From Multifurca ochricompacta (taxonomy: Eukaryota > Basidiomycota > Agaricomycetes > Russulales > Russulaceae), in NCBI GenBank assembly GCA_022496185.1, contig WTXG01000007.1, positions 186,001 to 250,000 on the forward strand: DNA of 64,000 nt, read 5' to 3'. Made by a program: the position numbers and the translations under genes. Each line of letters starts with the position of its first letter. Position 1 is the first letter of the stretch. Of this stretch, positions 43,480 to 55,755 are shown piece by piece. The notes beneath the pieces were generated by a model that was not told the DNA's origin, ran no database searches, and saw nothing but the letters and a program-made list of their open reading frames with translations.

Positions 43480-45763
43480 CTATAACTTTGTCTTGGTACC
43501 CTTCACCTGTCTCGCCCGTTCCATCATCTGCCGAGTTTTTGTTGCGGCCTCAGCGAGGCAATCCCTAAATTCGTCCGTGTCGAGCTTTAAGCTTGTGATT
43601 GTCCACCGGATATAGTCATCACCGATGGAGTAGGACAAGCCATAGCCGTCTGGCACGACTGCAAAATAGGGCGGTAAGCACGGGGTGATCGCTTGTCAGG
43701 TGGTTGGGAAAGCATGACTCAGACCTTCTCCGTATCCCCACCCGTCCAGATATTGAGATGACAACTGAGACGTCGACAACTCCCAATGGTTCGTGCGTGA
43801 GAAAGCTGGGTCCTGGTAGGTCTCAGGAAGCGCTTCTCCATCTTTGATCATCTTCTTGAGCCCAAAGAGATGCCTGTCCACACCCTGGCCGTCCGCGGCC
43901 CACGCGGCATACTGGACATGTCGTGCAGCAGCGCTGCGGAAAAGAGCAGCTCGGTGCGCGTCCTAATCACGTCCGAGGCATCCGTCTGTCAGAGATAAAA
44001 TAGGATTCGCGACTGGAACCATCCTCACCGTTGCCGCAGGGTCGACCATTGCGTCAACCCACGCTTTGCTCTCTGAACTTGCCGCTCGGATCACTTCGGT
44101 CCGTCCGAGCTGGTATTTCCGTGTCTGTGCACTCTCATATGTAACACCTGGCCGCCCTTTGAACTTGTGGAACGCGAGCTGTTTCACGAGCTGTGCCCAC
44201 GCATCCGGCGATGTTTTGAATTGCTTGATGAAGTTCTTACCATAACCATCGTAGTGGAGCACGCAAAGGTCATGTGCGCCAACAAACTTGTCGAAGTTCT
44301 TCTCCGCCTCTTTGACGTCGGCGAGAACGGCATCATTAGCTGTAAGGATGATTTCGCTAGGAGGCGTGAGGGAAGAACTTGATGATGAAGTGCCAAGGTC
44401 GATTTCCTTCTTCGCAAGGGAACCAAGGATGAATTCATTCAAACGGAGAGTTGGAGTGCCATCCATGCAAGAGTGCTCGCCCATGAATGCAGAGCGACCG
44501 TTATCCCAGACAATGACTGCATCATGGTAAGCACGAGTAAATGCTGCTGCGAATTCGCATGAAAGCACATACGTTGATGCTTGTCATACCACCGATTCCG
44601 ACCGTCGCCGACCCAAGCTCCCCAAGACAGCTCATCGCGACTCGTGGGTCTAGAATTATCAAGCGCCACGATGATCATAGCGGACTCGATACGTTTCAGC
44701 GCAGCCTCATTGGATGGCGAACCTTCGATAAGTCGTTGACGTGCCTAGGGCAACGTCAATATCCTCGCTCGCGTGGAAATATGGTGCAGGTGACGCACAT
44801 GTGTCCAGGTATCTCTGTTCTCGCTCGTAAGAGCACCAAATGGGACACCTTTATGCGTATCTGCCTGACGAATGACATCGGCGATGGTACTGGAGAGATA
44901 AAACTATTCTTATTTCAATCTACGAGAGTCAAGAGCAAGAGCGTACGCTTCCAATTCTGCCGCGCTCAGCTCGGTCCCATCGCGGCGCGCAAGCTGAACT
45001 TCAAAGAACCTGTTGTTGCGAATGAAAACAACATGATTGTGTGTGGAGGGATCGAATTTGTAGGCAGTGTCCGAAGGGATGGTAGGATAACGACTAGCAT
45101 GGAATCTAAGAAGGACAAATAATGAGTGCCTGCCATATTTCTGTGCGATTTTAAAATCACTCACAACCATTTGTATGAGTCCATACAAAGCGGGGCCCCA
45201 CGGACCTTCTCAGGTTCCAACTGGGCACTGAACAACAATGCCTCGGCGTTAGCGCAAAGCCCAACTTGGAAGTAAAAATCCCTCAACGCACGTCTCCACG
45301 AGCGCCCGGAATGGGAGCATGGCTTTGATAGCGTCGCGGCGCGCTTGGGCGCATCTTGGATTGCGGGGTCCGCCACATGGACGTAGAAATAGCTCACGTT
45401 CACCACAACGGATCACGGTACCCCATGTATGCAACATCGTTCCACCAGTCGGCGAGCCAGTTGGCAGTCCCGGTTCGGCGGCGCGTGCCTCGAGCCTCCT
45501 CTGCAATTCTGCTGCTTCGGCAGACGCGCCAAATTTGCGGACTATTGATTCGCTACGTGCGTATTCTGCGGGTGTCAAATGCGGGCGTATAGTTTCGAGG
45601 TATTTGGCAAGGGTAGAGGAAAGCGGGGGTACTGGAAGCGGGGTAGGGAGGCCTGATATCTGAGCATTGCACCCTGCTTTGGGTCGACTTTGTAGCCCTC
45701 TGGGAGGGTTGAGCTTGAGCGCACAGATCGCGGTTGACCGATCATTAGCGGGTGCTGATACAC
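43480..45763 (-). CDS. CAT2: Carnitine O-acetyltransferase (Cat2 type)
   Basis: The start is MYQHPLMIGQPRSVRSSSTL at 45763. Conserved choline/carnitine acyltransferase blocks follow: LPRFQYPRFPLPLPNTSK, NVSYFYVHVADPAIQDAPKR, LCMDSYKWLFHACRYPTI, NNRFFEVQLARRDGTELS and LIVWDNGRSAFMGEHSCMDG. That last block carries the catalytic histidine (GEHS). QTRKYQLGRTEVIRAASSES binds carnitine, and HLFGLKKMIKDGEALPE and NHWELSTSQLSSQYLDGWGY follow. The C-terminus ends KGTKTKL at 43480. TKL resembles a type-1 peroxisomal signal (yeast Cat2 ends AKL), which fits shuttling acetyl units between peroxisome and mitochondrion. Confidence 0.92.
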
Positions 45764-46369
45764 GGTACGATGGGAAGGGGGAAAGGGTCAGTTGGATGAG
45801 TGGTTGGGGCTAAAGACAGACAAACCACATAAAGACGGGGAATCCTGGAGTGTAGTCTAGTAGATCGCAGACCTAACATGGAACGATATCTAGGTGAATA
45901 AAAATGCTAAAAAAAAGAGAGAGGGAGAGAAAGAGAGAGGATAAATGACCATGAAAGTCCGAGATGTGCTGATGAGATTAAAAAGGAAAGGCGATAGAGT
46001 GGGCTTACGGACTATTATATTGCCAACAGCCAGCAGCTTTTAGGAAATAAAATAAAAGGAAAGGGAAAGGGAAAGATGGTCAAGTTCATTTCTCCTTTGT
46101 TATTTAAAATGTAAATGTTAAAGTAAAAGTAAAAAAGTAAAAGTAAAGTATCAGCAAGCAACCCCCGGCGTTCGGCAAAGCAAAGGCCAAAGGCAAATGG
46201 CAGACTGAGCTCGACACATGATTTATCTCCCTCCGACCTCGGCATTCACCTTTCTAGGCTTTCTCCGCCTTTTCCCTCACCCTCACCCTCACCCTCGCCC
46301 TCACCTTCACCCTACCCTACCCCTTCCCCGACCTGTCCCTGATCGCACTCTGCTTACCACACCATAAAG
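45764..46369. other. Spacer with GA, AAAGG/TAAAAG and CCCTCA repeats
   Basis: Holds a GA-rich run (45911-45940), GGGAAA units (46055-46076), TAAAAG units (46110-46150) and CCCTCA/CCCTAC units (46273-46320). No gene is seen. Confidence 0.5.
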
Positions 46370-48787
46370 TCATGGTTTGCACAGTTGGTCCGCCACCTCT
46401 CCAACTAATGCCCTAACTTCCTTCTTTCGCACATTCAGCTTCCCGTCCTCCGTCAGCTTGCTCTTCAGCGTCCTGCGCACTTGTAAAACATTGAGCAGTG
46501 TGTGCAACTGATCTTGAAAGAAAGGCGATAGTCGGATCAAAAATGCCAATGTTGCCGTCAGCCGGTGCACTGAATAAAATATGGTTTCGCTAATCAATCC
46601 AATGACTCTGGCTATCTCGTGACCCCCGATCGCAGGTACTGGCAGGGGCCGGCTCAACTCACCTGCGTCTTCACTCTCTTCCTCGTTGGCAAGCGCTTCT
46701 GCGACCGCGCTTACTAGTTCGACTTCCCATTCACCGTCTTCTTCTCCTTCCCGAATGCCATCGTCCACGTTGTCCCCCCGAACTCTTGCGAGTCGGCCCT
46801 TTTGCAACCAGGCACCAACGTTGAATGCTAAGCTTGCTGCTGCCACCCGTACGAGTCGATCTGGATGAAGAAGCGTCTGTACGAGCACACCCGTGAGTGC
46901 AGCTCTAGTCCGGGTGTCGGCGGCGAGCAGCGACCGGGAAAGGTATGTGCCCAAGCCGTTGGTTGCCAAACGCAACAACGTAAGAAGGTAGCGCGGGGCG
47001 ACGACGTGACAGACTCGTTGGTCAAAGTCAGCACTTTGACGAGTGGTGTCAGAGTGACTTGCGCGATTGTTGGCTCGAGAATAGCGAGACGCCAGATATC
47101 TAGGAGCGGGAACATAGAAGCAGCCGGCAATTCTGCTACCAGCATAGTGATCGTCTGGCCAAACGCGTTCACAACTACGGGGCTGGGTGCAACTTTTGAT
47201 TTCTCTACATAGCGTTGCTTGAGCCAAGGGAATATCTTCTGCGCTAAATCCTCCTTTATCTTGTTGGAATCATTCAAAGAGGGTGAACTATCAATAAACG
47301 ATACGAGTTTGTCGCGCACAGTGTCCAAAGCCGGCACTTGGGCGAACAAGATAGGTTCCGTCGATACAGAGGAGATAAATGGGAGGTTTAACGACGTGTG
47401 CGGATGAGCTGAGAAATCGTTGAGATTATTGTCCTTATTTGCGCAACGAAATCACTTACGGGGGAATGCTTGATACAATAGGAGATCAACCTGCGTGCGG
47501 AGCTCCGGAGCATTGACTCCTTTCAATTCGTGAATCTGCAAGCGGTTTCAGCGAATTGACGAAAGAAGTTACATTGGCCTGGTGTACCCTCTTCCCATCT
47601 AAGAAAAAACCAAATGTGGGTGTTGCAGAAACGTTATACTGGCGTGCAATCATCCCGCTCATGTCCACGGCCAAATCAACCTTCGTGAATGCGACTTGAC
47701 CCTGACCTTTTCCCCGACTTTTGGCTTGAGCGAGCTCCTCAAATACTGGCTCAATCATCTTACAAGGCCCACACGTTGCAGACGTGAACATGACGACGAC
47801 GGCGCGGTGTGAGCCAAGCAGGCTACGGAATGATGCCGGATCTGTCGACGCATGAATCGGACCCGCGGTTGTGCTACTTGAAGGCGAGCTATAACCTGAG
47901 TCTAAAGCCAGCGAAGCGGAAGTGGTTGCGCGTGGGATGGCCGCGGTTGTTCCCGCAGCGCGATTAGCAACGGCTTGGAGAAGGGGGGCAGTAAGAGCGG
48001 GATTTGTTTGCTGGCCTAACCCAATAGGTGGTGTCGCGGCTGGAGAGACGCCGGTCGGGCGGCGAAACATTGAGTCTATGGTAGGGCGAAGAGCAGCACC
48101 AAATGGTGTAGAAAGGAAATCGGAAGGAAGGTCTGGCAGCGTGAATCCGTGGAAGGTCAAAAGCTGGGACGAGAGGGGGAGAAAGGCGCAAAAAGAAACT
48201 CACCTTTGATCCATGATGGAATGGATCTCCCTGTTAGAAAACCGACGCAGTCGCTCGTGAAAGAGTTGCAGTTGAAGTCTAGACGATCAATATGATAAGC
48301 AACCAATAGGCACACTCAGACTGGTGTTTATTACCCAAGAGGTGATACTACACGGTAAATTGTGAGCGGTAGTTTGAATCAGAGCATCAGGGAAGGCGCA
48401 CCTTGTCAGCAGTATAATATACCCTCATCTCTGCTAGATACTCTTCAAAGATCTGCTCATCGATAGCCGTCTCGCCCATGTCTATTATTTGTAGCGGTTG
48501 GCCATGCTAGCCGGATGTTAACCTCTGCGGGTACTCTAAAGGCTGAACCACAAACGCACATGCGATTGCCCGGGTGCGGTAATCAGGATGCCCTGTCCAT
48601 AAAGGATTTCCTTGTTAAAGGCGACGACGGATGTATGCCTAAAGCACGCGTCAGGCTATATCAATAGTAAACGGGATCAGTAGGATTACCAGATGCCATC
48701 AATCTGCCTTCCGGTAAGCTGCATGGACATCGCCCTGGCAAGACCATTGCTAAGGTCGTATACGTAGAGCTTTACGGGGAAGGGCAT
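46370..48787 (-). CDS. PPPDE peptidase-thioredoxin-PUL fusion protein
   Basis: Start [15 protein letters not shown] at 48787. The PPPDE (DeSI-type) domain has [20 protein letters not shown] with the catalytic His and [19 protein letters not shown] with the catalytic Cys. After an Ala/Ser/Thr linker comes a thioredoxin domain: [20 protein letters not shown] with the CGPC pair, then [20 protein letters not shown] and [17 protein letters not shown]. The C-terminal part is a PUL-type Armadillo-like domain ([59 protein letters not shown]), ending at 46370. PPPDE enzymes remove SUMO or ubiquitin, and PUL domains bind Cdc48/p97. The fusion suggests a redox-linked isopeptidase working with Cdc48, which is inference. 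Confidence 0.88.
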
Positions 48788-48927
48788 GATGAGGAAAGGA
48801 AAGGTGTTGTTCGAGGGATGGAATAGATAAAGAAATATATGCGTGATTGCTTGCTCCGGTTACATGAGGACGCGTGTGTGTGTATGCGCGTGGGTGACGC
48901 GTCCCCCAGAATCTTCTAGTCGATTAT

Positions 48928-51468
48928 CTACAAACGAGCCGCGTTACTCTTGCCTTTGCCCTTGCCCTTCCCTAATGAATCACCACTTTTCATCTCCTTA
49001 TTCCCTTCCAACGCCTCACTTTGCTCCTCCCACCACCGCAAACAATACTCCTTCTCCCGATCTCCCACATTCTCCATAATCTCCTTGAACACCTCCCCCG
49101 TTAACTCGCGCCGCTCCTCGCCTTGTGAATTACGAATCGCGCTTGCTACGGCGGTCAGTGCATGAGGCAAAATCACAAGGGGCAGCGCGGATAACGTCGA
49201 GACGAGAACGATGCATAGACGATGTCGTTGCTGCGCACTGTCTGGAGTAGAAAGAGCGGACAGCATAGAGAGGAGAGAGGATAGGCAGAACAGGCCCATA
49301 GCAGGCGTACTTGCACTTGCACTACTGGTAAGTGCGCCAAATGCGAGGCGCAGCTGCGGCGTTGTGAGCTTTCCGTCTGTCGAGTTCTAAATAAATGAAG
49401 ATTTCTCAGCAGCAGTCTAAGGAAAATGAGTAACAAATGGCGAGACGCACCTCTAGGAGACACTGTACGTAGAACGGTACGATCTTCTCTACGAAGGCAT
49501 GTCGCGACACGTCTGTACCTTGGACCTCAGCTAGTATGGTTGAATCCGGCCGCTCAAGCGCGTGTGCGGCGAATACTGCCAAAATAACCGAGTGCGCGGA
49601 CTCATACGTCTCCCGGTGAGACGCGTCATCTAGGTGCCTTTGATGAAAGCGGAATGATTGAAACAGGGAGCCAAACAAGATAATTTGTACGTACGGAAGG
49701 CACAAGGGAAAGGCAAAGTATTCGATTGTGTCGAGGCTTAACAGAGGGACGAGCTGTTCGACGCACGCAAGATTGAAGGCTTGGCGAGCACGTGTGAGAG
49801 GTTCAGCTAGTTGTGGCTTCAAGCTGGAGCTTGCCGGGGCTTGCACAAGCGAATCAGTGAACTAGTCGTGGCAACACGCTCCGATGGACCTGAACCCACC
49901 ATGCGTACTCAAAGCTTTGACGAATTTCTCACTTGCCTCCGCGTCAACACTCAGCACATCCAGCGCAGAATAGAACACCCGCTTCAACTCTGCGAAGCCG
50001 GCACCGCTTGTCGACGTGACCCCACCAAACTTGCTGATCACGAATGAGAGCTGGGAGAGCGTGCGGAGTGTCAGTAGGGCGAGCGATGAGTGAGTAGGCA
50101 GATGCGCAGATGAGGGTTTAGGCTGAAGGGAAACTATAGTGCAGGCCACAGGGGAGGAGTACACAATCGTGGAGAGAATGGATTGCAAGAGCATGATGGT
50201 CGTAAAGAGTAACGTTTTGAGTACGGTCCAAATATTCTCTGCAAGTTCACGGGATTCGGGTGCTGCGATATTCGGTGATGAACTACAAGCCACAGCGCGG
50301 AATTGGACGAGACGCGCACCAATGTCATTCTCATCCTCGATACCGGCGAGGGCACTTCGCGCCCAATCGTTCTCTACATTGCTGGCGACTTTCTCAAGGC
50401 GCGTAATGACTGCTTCCAGTGTATTTAAGCCCTCCAAGGGTGAGGACTCCGTTAATAGTGGAAGAATTCTAGCAGTGATGCTTGCGAGTGAGGGAACAGC
50501 AGAAAAAAGTGGGGACCCGACCACATTTTTAAGCGCAACAGGCAGTAAAGCAGCCTGGGTCCATGGTCCCGGGCCATCGTACGGGAACGATGGCCGCTTT
50601 GGTCCAACAGGTGTTGTCAGCGAAAGTTGTCCACTTGGTGTGGGGCTGCATGACGAAGGAAGGGAAGCGAGAAAAGAGCCCGAGGCGAAAGTGTTCTCAA
50701 TAACGGTCATCAAGTGTGAGGAGAGAGTCTACGACGGAACTTGAGCAACGACAATGGCAAGTACACCGATAAGACAACTCACCGAGAGGGGTAGAACCTT
50801 GACGCGTTCAGAGAAGACATGGGGCAAGAGTTGGGCGGTAAACAGTAAAGTGAGAGAGAGCACGTCCACTGGGATTAGGTGGTTGATGGGGAGGTAATGT
50901 AAAGAACGACGCAAAACTCACGTTCTCCACGCTCCGTCTCTGGCTGGAACTCCTTTTCCCAAGCATTATCCTTTGGTGCGCCGTATAGCTCCATAATTTC
51001 GGTAAGGGCAATGATGAGCTCGTCCTCTATCTTGGCCCTAACAGTCCCACCCCCTGGATCGGTGCCCAGTTTTTCTTTCAAGTCCTCGAGGCCAAGAAGA
51101 GTGCCTCCGGCGCAGACAAACCTGATGACGGCCTGACCACCCTTGAACCCCTTGACTAGACTACGGACCCATTCGGCCATCCGGAAACGAATGCCTCTGG
51201 AAAATAGGCTTTTATCTTCATCCTCGAGAGCCTTTAGCCTAAGATGCACGGCATGTCTGAAAGCGGTGAGAAGAGCGGCAAGTTTAGCATGAGCGAAAGG
51301 TCGGAAGAGAGGCGAAGAGATGACGGTCGCAGTGAGTTGAGTGGGTGTCGGAGTTTGAGCGAGAAAATGAGAGATGAGGGACTGGTGAGTTGTAAGTGGA
51401 AGAGATGAGGATGGCTTGTGGAGGTGGCTTAGAAGAATGGTATACTCTCTAGAGGGGATGGTCGTCAT
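48928..51468 (-). CDS. Pex8-like peroxisomal protein with PTS1-type C-terminus
   Basis: A long, almost wholly helical protein starts MTTIPSREYTILLSHLHKPS at 51468 and ends GKSNAARL at 48928. Blocks include FAHAKLAALLTAFRHAVHLR, LLTLRTLSQLSFVISKFGG, QAFNLACVEQLVPLLSLDTI and VEKIVPFYVQCLLENSTDGK. Near the end is VGDREKEYCLRWWEEQ. Helical repeats, a WW(E/Y) motif close to the end and a C-terminal A-R-L (PTS1 consensus) fit basidiomycete Pex8, the intraperoxisomal member of the import machinery. The assignment rests on my reading of these features, not on a search. The neighbouring carnitine acetyltransferase also has a PTS1-like end. It is divergent from the DUF952 gene. Confidence 0.55.
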
Positions 51469-51514
51469 GGCTGGTGGTAGTGCCTGGGCTCAGGGTATGC
51501 GGGTATGCGTCTGA

Positions 51515-51560
51515 ATGCAGTATGTATGTATGTATGTGTATGCGTGTATGCATGTATGCG
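51515..51560. repeat. TATG/TGCG microsatellite in divergent promoter
   Basis: A run of GTAT, GCGT and TATG units lies between the Pex8-like and DUF952 start codons, which are only 103 bases apart. Confidence 0.7.
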
Positions 51561-51571
51561 TGTGAATAACT

Positions 51572-51988
51572 ATGACCGCAACCACCACTGATGAGCTCTC
51601 TTTTCCACGTTATGTCTACAAAATACTCAGCGAGGAACCACCAAACCCACTATCGTATAATCTCCCGCTCACACCGTTGGACAAACAAGACGGGTTCATT
51701 CATCTTTCCTGCGGATGGCGGGTACCACAGACGGCTGCACTCTATTTCGGTTCATATACGACAATTTGGTTGCTTCGCATAGATACGAGTGTCGCTCAAG
51801 CAGAGGATGCACACTTTAAATGGGGAGATCCAGGATGCATACACATGTACTCACATGACGAAACGAGATGGGCAAGGATGGGAGATGGGGTCGTAGTAGC
51901 GGTCCGAAAGGTTGAAAAAGGTGCAGAGGAGGAATGGGGAAGATTGCTCAACCTTGTGGTAGAAGAGGGATGGTTGGTTGGTGGTTAG
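51572..51988 (+). CDS. DUF952 family protein (138 aa)
   Basis: A single exon. It opens FPRYVYKILSEEPPNP and has the family core LTPLDKQDGFIHLSCGWRVP (D-x2-D-GFIHLS) followed by TAALYFGSYTTIWLLRIDTS and PGCIHMYSH, ending VVVAVRKVEKGAEEEWGRLL. DUF952 is a small alpha/beta domain found in bacteria and fungi, of unproven function, thought to be enzyme-like. Length is usual for the family. Confidence 0.88.
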   Translation: MTATTTDELSFPRYVYKILSEEPPNPLSYNLPLTPLDKQDGFIHLSCGWRVPQTAALYFGSYTTIWLLRIDTSVAQAEDAHFKWGDPGCIHMYSHDETRWARMGDGVVVAVRKVEKGAEEEWGRLLNLVVEEGWLVGG

Positions 51989-52905
51989 CACTTGGCGTGG
52001 CCTCGGGCCCTGGCTGGCTAAGGTACACATCACTTCACCCAATCATCAACCATCAATCATCATCATCGACATCGATACGGTTCGGTTTCAGAATATTCAG
52101 AAATGAATTTTTTTTGGTTGAGAAAAGTTACGTGAGAATTTAAATATAAAATTTATTTTAATTGGTTGAGAGTAAACTCAGAGTAAAGATGGGATGAGAA
52201 GAGGAACGACACTCTCACGCACGTACACATTGGCTTGGCTTTCCCCTCTTTTCTCTTCAACACCGTCGCCATCGCCATCCTCTTTCTCATCTCGTTCGAC
52301 TACTCAATCTCTTCGCTTTTCTTTTCGTTCTTTATCATTCTAAGTTCATTTTTTGACTTATCGGCACTCTCGGATTCCCTCCGGATAATGCCAATTGGAG
52401 TCAAAGTTCTACCCCTCGACTATCCTACCTTGCTCCACCACCTCCTGCCCTCCTCACTTCTCTAATCCTCTATCTCTATCTCTCTCACTCACACCCATTC
52501 CTCACCACTCTCCCATTTCACAAACACACACTGCCTTCCAGTCCTGTCTTTCTATTTCCGCCTCCATCTCTCTCTATCTTTCCCATTCTTCCTGCTGGCC
52601 TAATGTCTTTCCCATCTCCTTCGGACGATTCCCCATGGCCAGCACAGACCCCTCCTCCCTCCCATTCTCGCAAGCGTAGGATTCTTTCCCCACTTCCTCC
52701 TTTAGAGCATCGTACTCTTTTTGCAAGGCAGCAGGTTTTCAATCAATCTGGCGTGGGTACGTCCTCCACTCTCTTTAGCTCTCCCTACTTCCCCTCCACG
52801 AGAATATTCCCACCCGCCGCGCTATTTGCACTCATTCATCATCACGTCCTTCAATTCGTCTTCCTTCCCATCTTCATCTGATTTTATACCTCTTCCCCCT
52901 CTTTA
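51989..52905. other. C/T-rich region upstream of membrane protein gene
   Basis: An AT-rich stretch (52080-52160) is followed by about 700 bases of pyrimidine-rich sequence with TCTCTC runs. This should hold the promoter, the 5' leader and the first coding exon(s) with signal peptide of the next gene. I could not fix the ATG. Confidence 0.4.
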
Positions 52906-54161
52906 GCTGAGGCTCTCCAGCAATGCGAGTTTTTTTCCTCAAACTCAGTTAGATCATGTTTTCCCACCACCGACACAATCGTGCCCCAGCACGAATGGGC
53001 GACATTCGTATGTGCGTACCCATATATATCCCCCTCTTCTCTTCTGAAATCTCATACACCTGTTCGATTTTACAGGGAATAGCCGGCTCCCTGATCTCAC
53101 ACAGACCAACCAGGTCAACATCTACCTTTTCCACGCAGACTCAGGTGATGAGGTTCTGCGTGTCACAGACGAAGTGAACCCCTTTGGTCGCGCGGGCTCA
53201 ATAGCGAAGCAGGTCAACGATTCATGGTTCCCAAATGGAGGAGTTAACTTCAACGGGACCCCCATCTCATATCCTTTTTATTGGGTAATCACGCGCTCCG
53301 ACAAGACATTAGACGGCACGGAGATTCCCCAGTCTACGTTTAGTGCCGTCCGTAAGTATTTATGTTTGTTCGCGCCTCCAGTTCACCAATAGAAACGTTC
53401 TTTTTTTTATTATTATAGAAACAACACTCGCGGATTCTGTAACATCATCCATTGCCTCTGCATCGTCCGCCGCTGCAGCATCAGCAGTATCGGCATCGGT
53501 TGCTTCTGCCTCCGCCGCTGCCGCTTCCTCCTCCGTCGCCGCCGCTTCCAGCTCAAGGAACCATGCCACTCAAACGGCTGGGAGCTTACAATCCAATTCC
53601 CAATCCGACTTTCCCCACTGGGCAATAGCTGTCATTGTTGTCCTCGGTTTCCTTGCTATCCTGGCTATGGGTGTTCTTGGGTTTCTCCTCGTGCGCCGAG
53701 CAAAGCGCAATCAGAGTGCTCGCACCTCGCGGCGTGGTTCGATCGGTTCTGCCTCGCCTATGATCGCAGGTGCCGCAGGCGCGGGTGGCGCGCCGCAATC
53801 GCCCGTGATGGAACAAGCACCAAGTGCCTTTGCATCAGTTGCTCCACGTCCGGCATCTGTGTATTCACCCAACGATGGTTCTTCGATGATCTCCCATACC
53901 CACTCGACAGATACACCATTCTCAGGTGCTGACGCGGCGATAATGGCAGATGCATTCCGTAAGGCTCTACGAAAACCAGACTTTGCAGACCGCCCGATCG
54001 AGGAAGGGGATAGTCCAGAGGCCCAGGAGCAGAAAGAACACCGGCTGCTTAGTCGTGAACTGGCGGAAGAGGGACGAGACATCCGGAGTGTCGGCTCGTC
54101 ACGCGACGTGCGTGTAGAGACACTTAGCGATGCCGAAGATAAGGTCCAGGATCCACGCTGA
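52906..54161 (+). CDS. Single-pass wall/membrane protein of conserved fungal family (5' incomplete)
   Basis: The extracellular part includes TTDTIVPQHEWATFVW, NSRLPDLTQTNQVNIYLFH, SWFPNGGVNFNGTPISYPF, YWVITRSDKTLDGTEIPQS and TFSAVQTTLADS. A Ser/Ala-rich stalk follows, likely O-mannosylated. One transmembrane helix (HWAIAVIVVLGFLAILAMGV) then gives way to an RRAKR stop-transfer cluster and a 150-residue acidic/Ser-rich cytoplasmic tail ending at 54161. Introns lie at about 52995-53078 and 53353-53418. The layout (beta-rich ectodomain, STA stalk, TM) resembles Kre9/Knh- or Wsc-like wall-stress sensors. The first exon with signal peptide was not located; 52906 is only the first secure exon. Confidence 0.7.
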
Positions 54162-55755
54162 TACTTTTTATCTGGCGTTTCGCGCTCACTCTCTCTTTCT
54201 GGGTTTAAAAGGACTTTTTGTATGCTTGTGCAAATACTCTACTCTACTCTTTCTTCTTCATCAATCAGTGTTATTTTTTATGTGCACTATCTTCGACTAC
54301 TTGGTCATTAACTCCCTTTCTGCCCATCCATTTTACCACGGCGATCCCCGCATAACCTTTGGGTTGGCAGAGGACTTGTTTACTTTAGTGGTTGAACAGC
54401 CCACCTTTTCAGAGAGCTGCTTTCGACTGGATATTTAGCCTCAGTATCTAGTTTCTTCTGCCCTCCCCCCCTCCCCTTCCCCCTTCCTTCTCACCCTTTC
54501 TGGGCGCGCTTACTTTCAGCTCTCGGGGATGAGAGCACCGTCCGGCCTTCCCCTTCCTGGCCTTGTTCCCCAACGGATTCAGGCGCGCCCTGCCTGCATA
54601 CTTCATGACACATATACCCCAACTCGTTTGCTATGCCAGCTGCAAGCGCCACACCCTCTTTTTAAAATTGTATTATTTATTACGTGCGCCTCCATCCCCC
54701 TTACCTCCCACTTTCGCATTAACACCGCCTGTCCTTTCCGCCCACCCCCGCGAAGTCCTTGCTACCCACAGTCCTCAGCACGGTGTCACGCCCGAGTGGT
54801 ATACCCAGCTTGTCCACTTTCGACGATTATTGTTACTCCACCGCCGCCTGGCTGGTCGATGACAATAGCCGTTTGGTTCACTATTTTTTCTTCCAAATTC
54901 AAATTTCTGGCCTCGGTGAGCATCACTGATCACTGTTTCACCTACTCCGCGGAGGGTGCCGCGCACCGCGGTTTCAAATGCATCGTTCACATCCTCGGAA
55001 AAAACTGTACGGGTTCGTTCTTGGCTGGCTGAGGGCTTCTATTGGCGTTGAACACTTCCTGAGATCTCTCTCTCACGCTTTATCCCTTATCTTTCGCGCA
55101 CTTTTTATACTTATTCTCTCTTCTAGCCTTGCCTGCCTCTCTTCCGCCCTTTTTTCTCTCTCCTTCTCTTTTCATCATAATTTAAACCCGACTCACATGA
55201 TGGAACCACCCTCCCAATTTTTTTTTGCTTCCGTGTCGTTGCGATGGAACTATGTGTCCACCATACATCTGTGGTCTGGTCTGTATTCGGCAAAGATATC
55301 CCGTGATGATGACAATTCTAACCGACCGATATATGTCCGAGGAGACGCCACACCGCATGAGTCCGTCTAGTTCTCGTTAAATTACAATTACGCGCAATCA
55401 TTAGCCTTCCCCACCCATGATGTGAAGCACAAGGAACCAGACGATAGTCGATGATTCATGTTTAGTCGAGCTTAAGTGACATGAGAACATCACAGCTTAT
55501 CTGTATCTACGTTAGCGTGCGCCATTACATCCGGTCGGTGTAAGTGAAAAAAAATGAAAAGAAACTGGTGTATAATACTATGCAAGCCTTATGACATGAA
55601 GGTGATATCGCTTCCAGGTGTGCTGTTCAGCCGTCAAAATGCTTTCTTGCAAGGTAAGAAGAATTACGCGAGGATGCTATGTCCGCCGGACGGCGAGATG
55701 GCGCATCAACAATTCGTAGCTGCGAAGCCAATTAGGACTACGTAATAACTTCACG
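54162..55755. other. 1.6-kb pyrimidine-rich region, no gene recognised
   Basis: Plus-strand ORFs at 54529-55032 and 54978-55370 are low complexity, rich in Pro, Ser, Leu and Phe, without family features. The strand is strongly CT-biased, as in a long 3' UTR or a noncoding transcript. I see nothing firm. Confidence 0.45.

Noticed and set aside
46273..46320. Telomere
   Set aside because: The CCCTCA tract is short, impure and surrounded by ordinary genes on both sides.
54529..55370. Two overlapping plus-strand ORFs of 167 and 130 codons
   Set aside because: CT-rich sequence leaves frames open by chance. The translations are Pro/Leu/Ser-rich without domains.
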